64,000 nucleotides of DNA from the NCBI GenBank assembly GCA_041690535.1, contig JAWLHA010000009.1, forward strand, positions 36,589 through 100,588, in the 5' to 3' direction. Below, in pieces: positions 52,116 through 60,172 of the stretch (position 1 is its first letter; every line of letters begins with the position of its first letter). The notes beneath the pieces were generated by a model. The model did not search any database and was not told the DNA's origin. It was given only the letters and a program-made list of their open reading frames with translations. This DNA is from JAWLHA01 sp041690535. GTDB taxonomy: Bacteria > Pseudomonadota > Gammaproteobacteria > Thiohalomonadales > Thiohalomonadaceae. Position numbers and translations under genes: made by a program.

Positions 52116-52763
52116 CTAGAAGGGCACGACGCGCGCGAGCAGGGGCGCGGGGCCACCCCCTGCATCCGCGGCGACCTGAAACCCGAGAGCCCGCCCTGCG
52201 ATCAGCACCTCATAGGCGACGCCAGGCTCCAGCAGAACCCCCGCCTGCATCAGGTCGAGAAAGTGCCGTTCTCCATCAGCCTGCGATGGCAGCTCACGCC
52301 GTTCCGAACCATCTTCGAGTCGCTGAACGATCACCGTCCCTGCCCTTGGCAGCATCAGATAGGGGCTCCGGTGGTGGACGACCAGCTTGGCTGGCGGTTT
52401 GCCGAAGGGCACTTTGCGTAACGCCATGGCACCGGACTGCGTGGCCTCATCGGCCGCCATGGCGAGTGCTCCTCCGTCACAATCCACCCTTTTCCTCTCG
52501 ACCGTACCGCCCTTGACGAGACTCTGCTCGCTCCCGATGGTGACCTCCCCACCGCGGATCTTCTCGTGGATGCAGGAGCCCAGATAGCCGAGTTCGAGGG
52601 TGTCGGCGGAACCTAACGCCACGCTGGTGCCGGGAGGGAGAAAATCGAGGAATTTAACACCGAGGTCGGGAGAGGAGACATTTTCAACCACTGCAGCGGG
52701 CGCAGCAGCCACGCTCGGCCCGCAGACAAGCACAAGAACAAAGACGAATATCGATCGCCACAT
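52116..52763 (-). CDS. Small secreted protein with possible FecR-like domain
   Basis: A 215-residue protein with a signal peptide (MWRSIFVFVLVLVCGPSVAA). The mature part begins with a beta-rich stretch of FecR-like type (about 35–110: LPPGTSVALGSADTLELGYL … GGEVTIGSEQSLVKGG) and contains two cysteines that could pair. The rest shows no clear motif. It lies 14 bp upstream of the CHASE2–cyclase gene, so the two are likely cotranscribed, and a periplasmic protein could modulate the CHASE2 sensor. The FecR assignment is tentative. Confidence 0.7.
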   Translation of the reverse strand: MWRSIFVFVLVLVCGPSVAAAPAAVVENVSSPDLGVKFLDFLPPGTSVALGSADTLELGYLGSCIHEKIRGGEVTIGSEQSLVKGGTVERKRVDCDGGALAMAADEATQSGAMALRKVPFGKPPAKLVVHHRSPYLMLPRAGTVIVQRLEDGSERRELPSQADGERHFLDLMQAGVLLEPGVAYEVLIAGRALGFQVAADAGGGPAPLLARVVPF

Positions 52764-52837
52764 GGTTTTTCCCCCATGCTATGCGACTCCCCCGTACCGA
52801 AGGTTAGCATGAGAGCGCCCGTATAGCACCTTTTGAA

Positions 52838-53012
52838 GTAACTACTCGCCCCCCTGTCATTCCCGCGAAGGCGGGAATCCAGTCTGGTCAAGGCTGAAAA
52901 GGCATAAGACTGTTTGTTCCTCCCTGCGCAAGTGGAGGACACAACCCCCACTTGTCACTTTTCTGGATTCCCGCCTTCGCGGGAATGACGGTATAGGGGG
53001 GCGAGTAGTTAT
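52838..53012. mobile_element. MITE-like element, family 2, interior type A
   Basis: A 175-bp element with ends GTAACTACTCGCCCCCC and the complement (last base changed, GTAGTTAT). The duplication CTTTTGAA is perfect at 52830–52837 and 53013–53020. It lies in the promoter region of the FecR-like–cyclase operon. Confidence 0.9.
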
Positions 53013-53030
53013 CTTTTGAATACATAAGGG

Positions 53031-53229
53031 CTAGAGCACCGAACAGGTAAACCGCCAACATGCAGTTCGCTCGTTTGGCACGCCCCCACTGCGCGGCAAA
53101 AACATGAACTCGCATGGTTCTCTCGGATGGGTTGAGCCCCGCGAAACCCATCAAGCCCGCAAGACCAATGATGGGTTTCGTTACCCTCAACCCATCCTGC
53201 GACAAGCGTTTACCTGTTCGGCGCTCTAG
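53031..53229. repeat. Composite inverted-repeat element of 199 bp
   Basis: Outer arms CTAGAGCACCGAACAGGTAA and its complement match over 21 of 22 bases. Inside is a second pair (53125–53151 and 53171–53197) of the common GGATGGGTTGAGCCCC / AAACCCAT type. No coding content is seen. A family 1 fragment (AGGGTGAACGCATACATAC, 53228–53246) overlaps the right end. Confidence 0.7.
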
Positions 53230-53256
53230 GGTGAACGCATACATACGTTAGGTTCC

Positions 53257-54270
53257 CTAGAGCCTCCCCTCGAACGCCGCGCGAGCTTCGGCCTCCAAGG
53301 CATCGGGGGTGTGTTCATAGCGCACGGAGTAGTGCAGGGGGATGAGCCGTTTCACCCCCGCCTCCCGCGCCATCTCGCCCGCCTGACGGGCCGTGAGGTG
53401 ACGCTTTTCGGCGGCGAGGTGCCGGTCCGCATCCAGGAAGGTGGTCTCCATGAACAGCCAGTCGGCCCCCTGGATCAGGTCGAGGATGCGCCCTCGGGTC
53501 GGCGCCGCCGCTCCCGTGTCCACCACGTAGGCAATGCGCTGGCCGGGCGTAAACGTGAGCACTTGCTCCCTCAGCGCCCCCAGCGTGAAGCGCTCCTCCC
53601 GCGACCCATCCGGCCCCTCCCTGGTCACGGTGATGGGGGTCTCCTCCGGTGCCCCGCGGAGCACCCCCTGCTTCAGCTCCCCCAGCCAAGGCCCCACCGG
53701 CAATCCCAGCTCGTCCAGACGGCTCTTCCACACGTTCACATGTTGTTTCTCCTCCAGGACAAACCCCAGGCTGGGGATCTTGTGGTCGAGCACCGCATAG
53801 CGTACCCGCAGCTGCTCTTCATCCCACAGGACCCCATCGACGCAGTGGACCTCCCGCTCGGCGCGGCGGCGAAAGCCGTCGCGGCAGTGGTACTCCGCAT
53901 AGCGCCCCGCTCCCGCCGCGTCCACCTCGGTGACACAGAGGGTGAAGTCGGTCGGATACTCCTGGACCAGATTCCAGGTGTAGGCGGCCAGCTTGTGGCC
54001 CACCTGCTCCACCAACCCCGGCGGACCGTAGAGTCGGACCGTCCGGTCGCGCCCGAGCAGGACCCGCACCAGCCGGTCCAGCCCCATGAAGTGGTCCATG
54101 TGGGTATGGGAGATGAAGATGTCCGAGATCCGCAGCAGGTGGCGGTTGGTGAGAGGGGTGTTTTCTCCGATGTCGAACAGCAACGCGCGGCGTTCGAACA
54201 GAAACTCCACGTAGACCCCCGGATCACCGAAAGGGTCGTTGACCGGCCGGGCTTGAAAGATGGGCTTCAT
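53257..54270 (-). CDS. MBL-fold RNase Z-like hydrolase
   Basis: A 337-residue metallo-beta-lactamase-fold protein of the RNase Z-like branch. The metal site HTHMDH is at residues 55–60, with a later Asp in AYVVDTGAAAP and the His in RLIPLHYSVRY. It starts like RNase Z (PVNDPFGDPGVYVEF, LLFDIGENT). A long insert (about 115–235) separates the two halves, so a tRNA 3'-processing role is not certain. The ATG is preceded by a 7-bp tandem repeat 45 bp upstream. Confidence 0.85.
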   Translation of the reverse strand: MKPIFQARPVNDPFGDPGVYVEFLFERRALLFDIGENTPLTNRHLLRISDIFISHTHMDHFMGLDRLVRVLLGRDRTVRLYGPPGLVEQVGHKLAAYTWNLVQEYPTDFTLCVTEVDAAGAGRYAEYHCRDGFRRRAEREVHCVDGVLWDEEQLRVRYAVLDHKIPSLGFVLEEKQHVNVWKSRLDELGLPVGPWLGELKQGVLRGAPEETPITVTREGPDGSREERFTLGALREQVLTFTPGQRIAYVVDTGAAAPTRGRILDLIQGADWLFMETTFLDADRHLAAEKRHLTARQAGEMAREAGVKRLIPLHYSVRYEHTPDALEAEARAAFEGRL

Positions 54271-54314
54271 CCTTTTCCTTGTTGCTGGCTTGAGACTCCC
54301 TCTTCAGGGTGGAG

Positions 54315-54356
54315 AAAGACCAAAGACCAAAGACCAAAGACCAAAGACCAAAGACC
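54315..54356. repeat. 7-bp tandem repeat (AAAGACC, six units)
   Basis: Six perfect units lie in the gap between the small hypothetical gene and the MBL-fold gene, about 45 bp before the latter's start codon. Changes in unit number would alter promoter or leader spacing, not a reading frame. Confidence 0.95.
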
Positions 54357-54706
54357 TAAGGAGGCGGCGCGCCCCAGGCGTGCCGACCGGGGCTGAGCCG
54401 CTTGTACTGCTGGACCATGATGATCGCCTTGCGGACCACCCCCTCGGTGATGGCCGGCACATCGAGGGCCACCAACAGCGGTCGGCCCCCCGGTTGAGGA
54501 TCTCCGATCTCAATGCAGTTGCGAGGGGCCGTGCAGGCGGCCTCCTGCGCGTAGGCCTCCAGCGTCAGCAGTCGGGCCTGCCACACCACCGGCTCGCCCT
54601 GGAGCGTGCCGGCGAAGCGCAACTCCACTGAGGGGCCGCCCAGGGGGGAGAGCAGTTCATAGTCCATCGAGGTGGCGGGGTTGGGGGAGGGGCGTTCTGT
54701 GACCAT
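54356..54706 (-). CDS. Hypothetical protein
   Basis: A 116-residue soluble protein that I do not recognise. Beta-rich segments (DYELLSPLGG, VELRFAGTLQGEPVVWQARL) are followed by a helix-forming tail (VPAITEGVVRKAIIMVQQYK) and a proline-rich end. No signal peptide or metal motif is seen, though two cysteines sit 7 residues apart. It lies upstream of the MBL gene on the same strand, 85 bp apart, and may be cotranscribed. Confidence 0.65.
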   Translation of the reverse strand: MVTERPSPNPATSMDYELLSPLGGPSVELRFAGTLQGEPVVWQARLLTLEAYAQEAACTAPRNCIEIGDPQPGGRPLLVALDVPAITEGVVRKAIIMVQQYKRLSPGRHAWGAPPP

Positions 54707-54808
54707 GGCACCTGCCTGGGGAGCGTTTTCCCCAATCTAGCATCCAATGGGGCGAAAGACGAAGGGCGAGGCAGGGTAAACCAGGGTGAACGTATACTTA
54801 CCCCAGAC

Positions 54809-54979
54809 GTAACTACTCGCCCTCTGTCATTCCCGCGAAGGCGGGAATCCAGTTTGGTCAAGGCTGAGAGGGCAAGACTGTTTGATCCTCCCTGCGCAAG
54901 TGGAGAACACCACTCATTCACTTGTCACTTGGATTCCCGCCTTCGCGGGAATGACGGTTTCGGGGGGGCGAGTAGTTAC
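54809..54979. mobile_element. MITE-like element, family 2, interior type A
   Basis: A 171-bp element with ends GTAACTACTCGCCC and the complement, and opposed TCATTCCCGCGAAGGCGGGA palindromes. Perfect duplications CCCCAGAC lie at 54801–54808 and 54980–54987. Confidence 0.9.
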
Positions 54980-54987
54980 CCCCAGAC

Positions 54988-55202
54988 GTAACGACTCACC
55001 CCATGTCGGCGGCTCTGGAGTGCGGGGGCTTGCCCCCGCTTTCCCGAGGGGCGGCTTGCCGCCGTGCGCCGTGTTGTGGGCTGGCCGGGGACGGCGGGAG
55101 CAAGCTCCCGTCCTGCAAAGCGGCGGCTAGCCGTCGCACTCCAAAGCAAAGGTGCCGTAACCCGTAGCATCGAGACGCGGCTGACATGGGGTGAGTAGTT
55201 AC
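54988..55202. mobile_element. MITE-like element, family 2, interior type B
   Basis: A 215-bp copy in opposite orientation to that at 48644, with ends GTAACGACTCACCCC and GGGGTGAGTAGTTAC. It starts directly after the duplication that ends the previous element. Its right flank CCCAAGAC (55203–55210) matches CCCCAGAC at 7 of 8 bases. Confidence 0.88.
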
Positions 55203-55269
55203 CCCAAGACTTACATTGCCCTCGGGCAAGCCTGCGGGTCCCCTGGCCGCCCCACCGAATTCAATCGGA

Positions 55270-55287
55270 TTGTCACGGTTCTGTCAC
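55270..55287 (+). promoter_or_regulatory. Pho box upstream of pstC
   Basis: TTGTCACGGTTCTGTCAC carries two TGTCAC heptamers spaced by 4 bases, very close to the PhoB consensus. It lies 50 bp before the pstC start. Confidence 0.9.
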
Positions 55288-55336
55288 ATTCCTCCCGTAA
55301 CATCACCTTTGGCGAAACACCCATGAGTCTGACGGT

Positions 55337-57580
55337 ATGACCGGAACCCCCCCCATTCTCGATGCGGCAACGAGCCGTCGCTACCGTTGGCGCCTGCTCA
55401 ATGACCAACTGGCCCGGTACTGGGTCGGCATTGGCGGCATCAGTGTCATCTTCGCCATTGCCCTCATCTTCTTCTACCTCTTCTACGTGGTTTTGCCCCT
55501 GCTGGTGCCGGCCAGCGCCGAGGAGACCGTCAGCTATGCCGTCCCGGGCGGCGGCACCACCCTGCATTTGGAAATGGAGGAGCTCAATCAGCAGGCGGTG
55601 CGCTATACCACGGATGGGCGGGCGATCTTCTTTACCGTGCGCGACGGCACGCCGGTGGGCCAGGTTCGGTTGCCGGTCACCGACGTGCGCAGCTTTGCCA
55701 CCGGTGCCCCCGGCAGTGGCCTCGTGGCACTGGGGCTTGGGGACGGACGCGCCCTGGTGCTGCGGCATGTGTTCAAAGTGAGCTACCCGGGCAACGTGCG
55801 TACCATCACCCCGGCAATCGAGTATCCCTATGGGGAAGAACCACTGGTGGTGGATGAGGATGGGCGCCCCCTGACTCGTCTGGCCGTGCGTGACAGCGAA
55901 GAGCGCCTGACCCTGCTGGCCGCTTCCGACCTGGGTCCGCTGGTGCTTGCCGACTTTACCAAGGAGAGCTCCTTCCTCGAGGATGCCATTACGCTGGAGC
56001 GCACCGGCAGCCTCATTGACCCCGCGGGCGTGGAGCCGAAATTCATGCTGGTGGGTCCGCAACAGCGCCGCCTGTTCGTGGCCGCGGAGGATGGGGAGCT
56101 GCTCCATTTCGAGGTGCGGCGCGGCGACCAGGTGCGTCTGGTCGAGCGGATCCGGCTATTGCCCGAAGAGCGCGAGCTCACGGTGCTGCGTTTCCTGGCC
56201 GGTGGAAATTCGCTCCTGGCGGGCGACTCGGGCGGCCGGATCGCCCAGTGGTTCCCCGTGCGTGATCCGCACAATCGCCACACCCTCCAGCACGTCCGCA
56301 GCTTCGATGCCCAGGACCGGCCGGTGATCGACATTGCGGTCGAGGAGCGCCGCAAGGGCTTTGCGGCCGTGGATGCTGCGGGCCGGGTGGGGCTCTATCA
56401 CACCACCGCCGAGCGGACCCTGCTGGTGGAGCAGGTCGGCCCGGGCACCCTGCTGCACCTGAGCATCTCCCCGCGGGCCGATCACATGCTCATCGAAGAT
56501 GCCGACGGCCGGCTTCACCTCTGGCAGGTGGAGAACGAGCATCCGGAGGTCTCCTGGCACTCCCTGTGGGAGAAGGTGCATTACGAGGGGTATGGCGAGC
56601 CGGCCTACATCTGGCAGTCCTCCTCGGCCAGCAACGACTTCGAACCCAAGTTCAGTCTGGTCCCCCTCTCCTTCGGCACCATCAAGGCCGCCTTCTACGC
56701 CATGTTGGTGGCGGTGCCGCTCGCCATCATGGGGGCCATCTACACCGCCTATTTCATGGCCCCGCGCATGCGTCAGATGGTGAAACCCAGCATCGAGATC
56801 ATGGAGGCGCTGCCCACGGTCATCCTCGGCTTCCTGGCGGGGCTGTGGCTCGCACCCATGATGGAGAGTCATCTGCCCGGCATTTTTGCCCTGCTGCTCA
56901 TGATGCCCCTGGGGCTGCTGGTGTTTGCCTTCGCCTGGCGCCACATGCCCCAGCCGGTGCGCCGATGGGTGCCCAACGGTTGGGAGGCGGCCCTGCTCAT
57001 CCCGGTGGTGCTCTTCCTGGGGTGGTTGTCCTTCGCCCTCAGCGCCCCCTTGGAGCAGGGGCTGTTCGGGGGCGACATGCGGGGCTGGCTCCACACCGAG
57101 CTGGGGATCGGCTTCGATCAGCGCAACTCCCTGGTGGTCGGGTTGGCCATGGGCTTTGCGGTGATCCCGACCATTTTCTCCATCACCGAAGATGCCATCT
57201 TCAGTGTGCCCAAACACCTGACCTTCGGCTCCCTGGCCCTCGGCGCCACCCCCTGGCAGACCCTTTCGCGGGTGGTGATCCTCACCGCCAGTCCCGGCAT
57301 CTTCTCGGCCGTGATGATCGGCCTCGGGCGCGCGGTGGGGGAGACCATGATCGTGCTCATGGCCACCGGCAACACCCCGGTGATGGACTTCAGCATCTTC
57401 CAGGGGATGCGCACCCTCTCGGCCAACATCGCGGTGGAGATGCCCGAGTCGGAGGTTGCCAGCACCCACTACCGCATTCTCTTCCTGGCGGCTTTGGTGC
57501 TGTTTATGTTCACCTTCATCTTCAACACGGTGGCGGAGCTCATCCGCCAGCGGCTGCGGCGCCGCTACGCGAGTCTGTAG
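55337..57580 (+). CDS. pstC: Phosphate ABC transporter permease PstC, long form
   Basis: A 747-residue permease, more than twice classical PstC. After the first helix (about 30–55) comes a periplasmic insert of about 350 residues made of repeated WD-like blades (LLAGDSGGRIAQWF, GFAAVDAAGRVGLY, HMLIEDADGRLHLWQV). The normal transport domain follows (about 440–745), with GLGRAVGETMIVLMATGN as the EAA loop. Long PstC proteins occur in Pseudomonas and relatives. The ATG at 55337 overlaps the stop of a 5-codon frame starting at 55322. The operon continues with pstA, pstB and phoU. Confidence 0.93.
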   Translation: MTGTPPILDAATSRRYRWRLLNDQLARYWVGIGGISVIFAIALIFFYLFYVVLPLLVPASAEETVSYAVPGGGTTLHLEMEELNQQAVRYTTDGRAIFFTVRDGTPVGQVRLPVTDVRSFATGAPGSGLVALGLGDGRALVLRHVFKVSYPGNVRTITPAIEYPYGEEPLVVDEDGRPLTRLAVRDSEERLTLLAASDLGPLVLADFTKESSFLEDAITLERTGSLIDPAGVEPKFMLVGPQQRRLFVAAEDGELLHFEVRRGDQVRLVERIRLLPEERELTVLRFLAGGNSLLAGDSGGRIAQWFPVRDPHNRHTLQHVRSFDAQDRPVIDIAVEERRKGFAAVDAAGRVGLYHTTAERTLLVEQVGPGTLLHLSISPRADHMLIEDADGRLHLWQVENEHPEVSWHSLWEKVHYEGYGEPAYIWQSSSASNDFEPKFSLVPLSFGTIKAAFYAMLVAVPLAIMGAIYTAYFMAPRMRQMVKPSIEIMEALPTVILGFLAGLWLAPMMESHLPGIFALLLMMPLGLLVFAFAWRHMPQPVRRWVPNGWEAALLIPVVLFLGWLSFALSAPLEQGLFGGDMRGWLHTELGIGFDQRNSLVVGLAMGFAVIPTIFSITEDAIFSVPKHLTFGSLALGATPWQTLSRVVILTASPGIFSAVMIGLGRAVGETMIVLMATGNTPVMDFSIFQGMRTLSANIAVEMPESEVASTHYRILFLAALVLFMFTFIFNTVAELIRQRLRRRYASL

Positions 57581-57616
57581 GCGCGGCGCAGGGCGTGGGA
57601 CATCAGAGCAACCGAC

Positions 57617-59281
57617 ATGCTTAAGAATACGAAAACCTGGTTTCGCAGCGGCGACCCGTGGATTTGGCTGAATGCCGGTGCACTGAGCATCAGCATCGTG
57701 ATGGTGACCGGATTGCTGATCCTCATCGCGGCCCGCGGTTTCGGCCACTTCTGGCCGAAACCCATCATCGAGGCCGATTACGTCGAGAATGACGGGGGAG
57801 TCATCCGCCTCGTTGGCGAGATCCACGACGAGGAGACCGTCCCGGTCGACCGTCTGCACGGCACGGGCATCGAGCTGCCTGCCGGCGCCACGCACTTCAA
57901 GCGCCACCTGGTGAAGACCGGCAACCGCGACGTCGGCGGGCTGGATTTCCGCTGGGTATTCGCCCATCGCATGCAGGCGCCAAGGGAACCCGAAGCGCTG
58001 ATGGCGCTGGAGCGGCGCGAGTGGGGCAATTTCTATGGGTACCTGCGCAGTATCAGGGAGGATGGCCGGGTGGTCGCGGAGGGCGAGGCCGCCTGGGAAG
58101 CCCTTCAGGCGCGGCTCGAACGCAGCGAAGCGCTGTTCAGGGAGATCCGGCGCATCGAGCGCGGTGAGATCGGCAGCATCAACTACGGTCTGGAGCGGTT
58201 GCGACTCGCCGAGCGCAAGCAGGAGCTGGCCGGTTCGGTCAATCCCAAGGTGCAGGCCGATATCGCGGAGGAGCGGCAGCGCCTCGAGGCCACCTACCAG
58301 GGGCTGCAGGCGAAACTGGCGGGGTTGTACGAGGCCATCAACCGCGACAGCCTCACCGCCGAGGTCATGAACGGCCGGATGGTGGAGATCCCGCTGGCCA
58401 AGGTGGTTCGCGCCTACCGGCCCAACGCCATGGGACCGTTTGCCAAAGTGGGCTTCTATGGCGAAAAGCTGTGGGAGTTCGTCAGTGATGATCCCCGCGA
58501 GGCAAACACCGAGGGCGGCATCTTCCCAGCCATCTTCGGCACGGTGATGATGGTGATCCTCATGTCGGTGATCGTCACCCCGTTCGGCGTGCTGGCGGCG
58601 GTGTACCTGCGCGAATACGCCAAACAGGGGCCGATGACCCGACTCATCCGCATCGCAGTGAACAATCTGGCCGGTGTGCCTTCCATCGTCTACGGGGTGT
58701 TCGGCCTGGGCTTCTTCGTCTACTTCCTTGGGGGCAACATCGACCAGCTGTTCTTCCCCGAGGCGGCACCGGCACCCACCTTCGGCACCCCCGGCATCAT
58801 GTGGGCGTCGCTGACCCTGGCGCTGCTCACCCTGCCGGTGGTCATCGTGGCCACCGAGGAGGGGCTGGCGCGCATCCCCCGCGCCATCCGCGAAGGGAGC
58901 CTCGCGCTGGGGGCGACCAAGCTCGAGACCCTGTGGCGCACCGTGCTGCCCATGGCCAGTCCGGCGATGATGACCGGCCTTATCCTGGCGGTGGCGCGCG
59001 CCGCCGGCGAGGTGGCGCCGCTGATGCTGGTGGGGGTGGTGAAACTGGCACCGTCCCTGCCTCTGGACGACAACGCACCGTTCCTGCATCTGGACCGGAA
59101 ATTCATGCACCTCGGCTTCCACATCTATGACGTCGGCTTCCAGAGCCCCAACGTGGAGGCGGCCCGGCCCCTGGTCTATGCCACCGCACTGCTGCTGGTG
59201 CTGGTGATCATCGCCCTCAATCTGGCGGCCATTGCCATTCGAAACCACCTGCGCGAGAAGTACCGCGCGCTGGAACACTGA
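57617..59281 (+). CDS. pstA: Phosphate ABC transporter permease PstA, long form
   Basis: A 554-residue permease. A first helix (about 18–40) is followed by about 250 residues of periplasmic or coiled-coil-forming sequence (DUF3333 type; charged heptads around 150–235), then the transport domain (about 300–550), including TKLETLWRTVLPMASPAMMT and ILAVARAAGEVAPLMLVGVV as the EAA loop. It forms the permease pair with long PstC. It starts 36 bp after pstC and is followed by pstB after 8 bp. Confidence 0.94.
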   Translation: MLKNTKTWFRSGDPWIWLNAGALSISIVMVTGLLILIAARGFGHFWPKPIIEADYVENDGGVIRLVGEIHDEETVPVDRLHGTGIELPAGATHFKRHLVKTGNRDVGGLDFRWVFAHRMQAPREPEALMALERREWGNFYGYLRSIREDGRVVAEGEAAWEALQARLERSEALFREIRRIERGEIGSINYGLERLRLAERKQELAGSVNPKVQADIAEERQRLEATYQGLQAKLAGLYEAINRDSLTAEVMNGRMVEIPLAKVVRAYRPNAMGPFAKVGFYGEKLWEFVSDDPREANTEGGIFPAIFGTVMMVILMSVIVTPFGVLAAVYLREYAKQGPMTRLIRIAVNNLAGVPSIVYGVFGLGFFVYFLGGNIDQLFFPEAAPAPTFGTPGIMWASLTLALLTLPVVIVATEEGLARIPRAIREGSLALGATKLETLWRTVLPMASPAMMTGLILAVARAAGEVAPLMLVGVVKLAPSLPLDDNAPFLHLDRKFMHLGFHIYDVGFQSPNVEAARPLVYATALLLVLVIIALNLAAIAIRNHLREKYRALEH

Positions 59282-59289
59282 GCACTAGG

Positions 59290-60135
59290 ATGAACAGCGT
59301 GATGAACGATATGTCCTCGACCCACGGCTTCGACATCGCTTCGCTGGATCGGGACCGGCGCGATCTGGACTTGGCCAGCGAAGAGATCACCCTCGAGGTG
59401 AAGGACCTCAACCTCTACTACGGGGAGAAGCAGGCGCTCAACACCATCAACATGGTCATACCCAAGCACCGGGTGACGGCCTACATCGGCCCCAGCGGCT
59501 GCGGCAAGTCCACCCTGTTGCGCTGTTTCAACCGGATGAATGATCTGGTGGATGGGGTACGCATCGAAGGGGCGATCACCCTCGACGGAAAGAATATCTA
59601 TGACCCCGCCACCAACGTGGCGGATCTGCGCCGGCGTGTGGGCATGGTGTTCCAGAAGCCCAACCCGTTCCCCAAGTCCATCTACGAAAACGTCGCCTAC
59701 GGGCTGCGCATCCAGGGCGTGAAGCACCGGCGGGTGCTGGACGAGGTGGTGGAGAAGGCGTTGCGGGGGGCGGCACTGTGGGATGAAGTGAAGGACCGCC
59801 TGCAGGACAACGCCCTGGGGCTCTCCGGCGGACAGCAGCAGCGTCTGGTGATCGCCCGGGCCATCGCCATCGAGCCGGAGGTATTGCTGCTGGACGAGCC
59901 GGCCTCGGCGCTGGACCCCATCTCTACGTTGAAGATCGAGGAGCTCATCTACGGGCTCAAGTCGCAGTTCACCATCGTCATCGTCACCCACAACATGCAG
60001 CAGGCGGCCCGGGTGTCCGACTACACCGCCTTCATGTATATGGGTGAATTGATCGAGTTTGGGGACACCGATGTGTTGTTTACCAACCCGAGCAAGAAAC
60101 AGACTGAGGATTACATCACGGGCCGGTACGGCTGA
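59290..60135 (+). CDS. pstB: Phosphate ABC transporter ATP-binding protein PstB
   Basis: A 281-residue ABC ATPase that drives phosphate import. Walker A is GPSGCGKST, the Q-loop is MVFQKPNPFPKSIYENVAYG, the signature is LSGGQQQRLVIARA, Walker B is VLLLDEPASALD, and the switch His is in VIVTHNMQQA. The C-terminal GDTDVLFTNPSKKQTEDYI is typical of PstB. The ATG at 59290 is used; one at 59302 is an alternative. Confidence 0.98.
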   Translation: MNSVMNDMSSTHGFDIASLDRDRRDLDLASEEITLEVKDLNLYYGEKQALNTINMVIPKHRVTAYIGPSGCGKSTLLRCFNRMNDLVDGVRIEGAITLDGKNIYDPATNVADLRRRVGMVFQKPNPFPKSIYENVAYGLRIQGVKHRRVLDEVVEKALRGAALWDEVKDRLQDNALGLSGGQQQRLVIARAIAIEPEVLLLDEPASALDPISTLKIEELIYGLKSQFTIVIVTHNMQQAARVSDYTAFMYMGELIEFGDTDVLFTNPSKKQTEDYITGRYG

Positions 60136-60172
60136 GGCTGTTACCGTGGTTGTGGGCTGGAGCTAACAGAGA

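Larger units (their letters stand above)
54784..55222. repeat. Family 1 element split by two family 2 insertions
   Basis: AGGGTGAACGTATACTTACCCC (54784–54805) and AAGACTTACATTGCC (55206–55220) are the two sides of a family 1 sequence of the form seen at 30445 (CTTACCCAAGGACTTACATC). They are separated by two back-to-back family 2 elements. This gives the order of events: family 1 first, then family 2. Confidence 0.75.

Noticed and set aside
55322..55339. Five-codon leader frame overlapping the pstC start
   Set aside because: It lacks a ribosome-binding site and is too short to support as a gene, though it could be read as a coupling leader.
56156..59278. 1040-codon minus-strand frame opposite pstC and pstA
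   Set aside because: Antisense shadow of conserved permease genes; the translation is His/Gln-rich with no recognisable motif.
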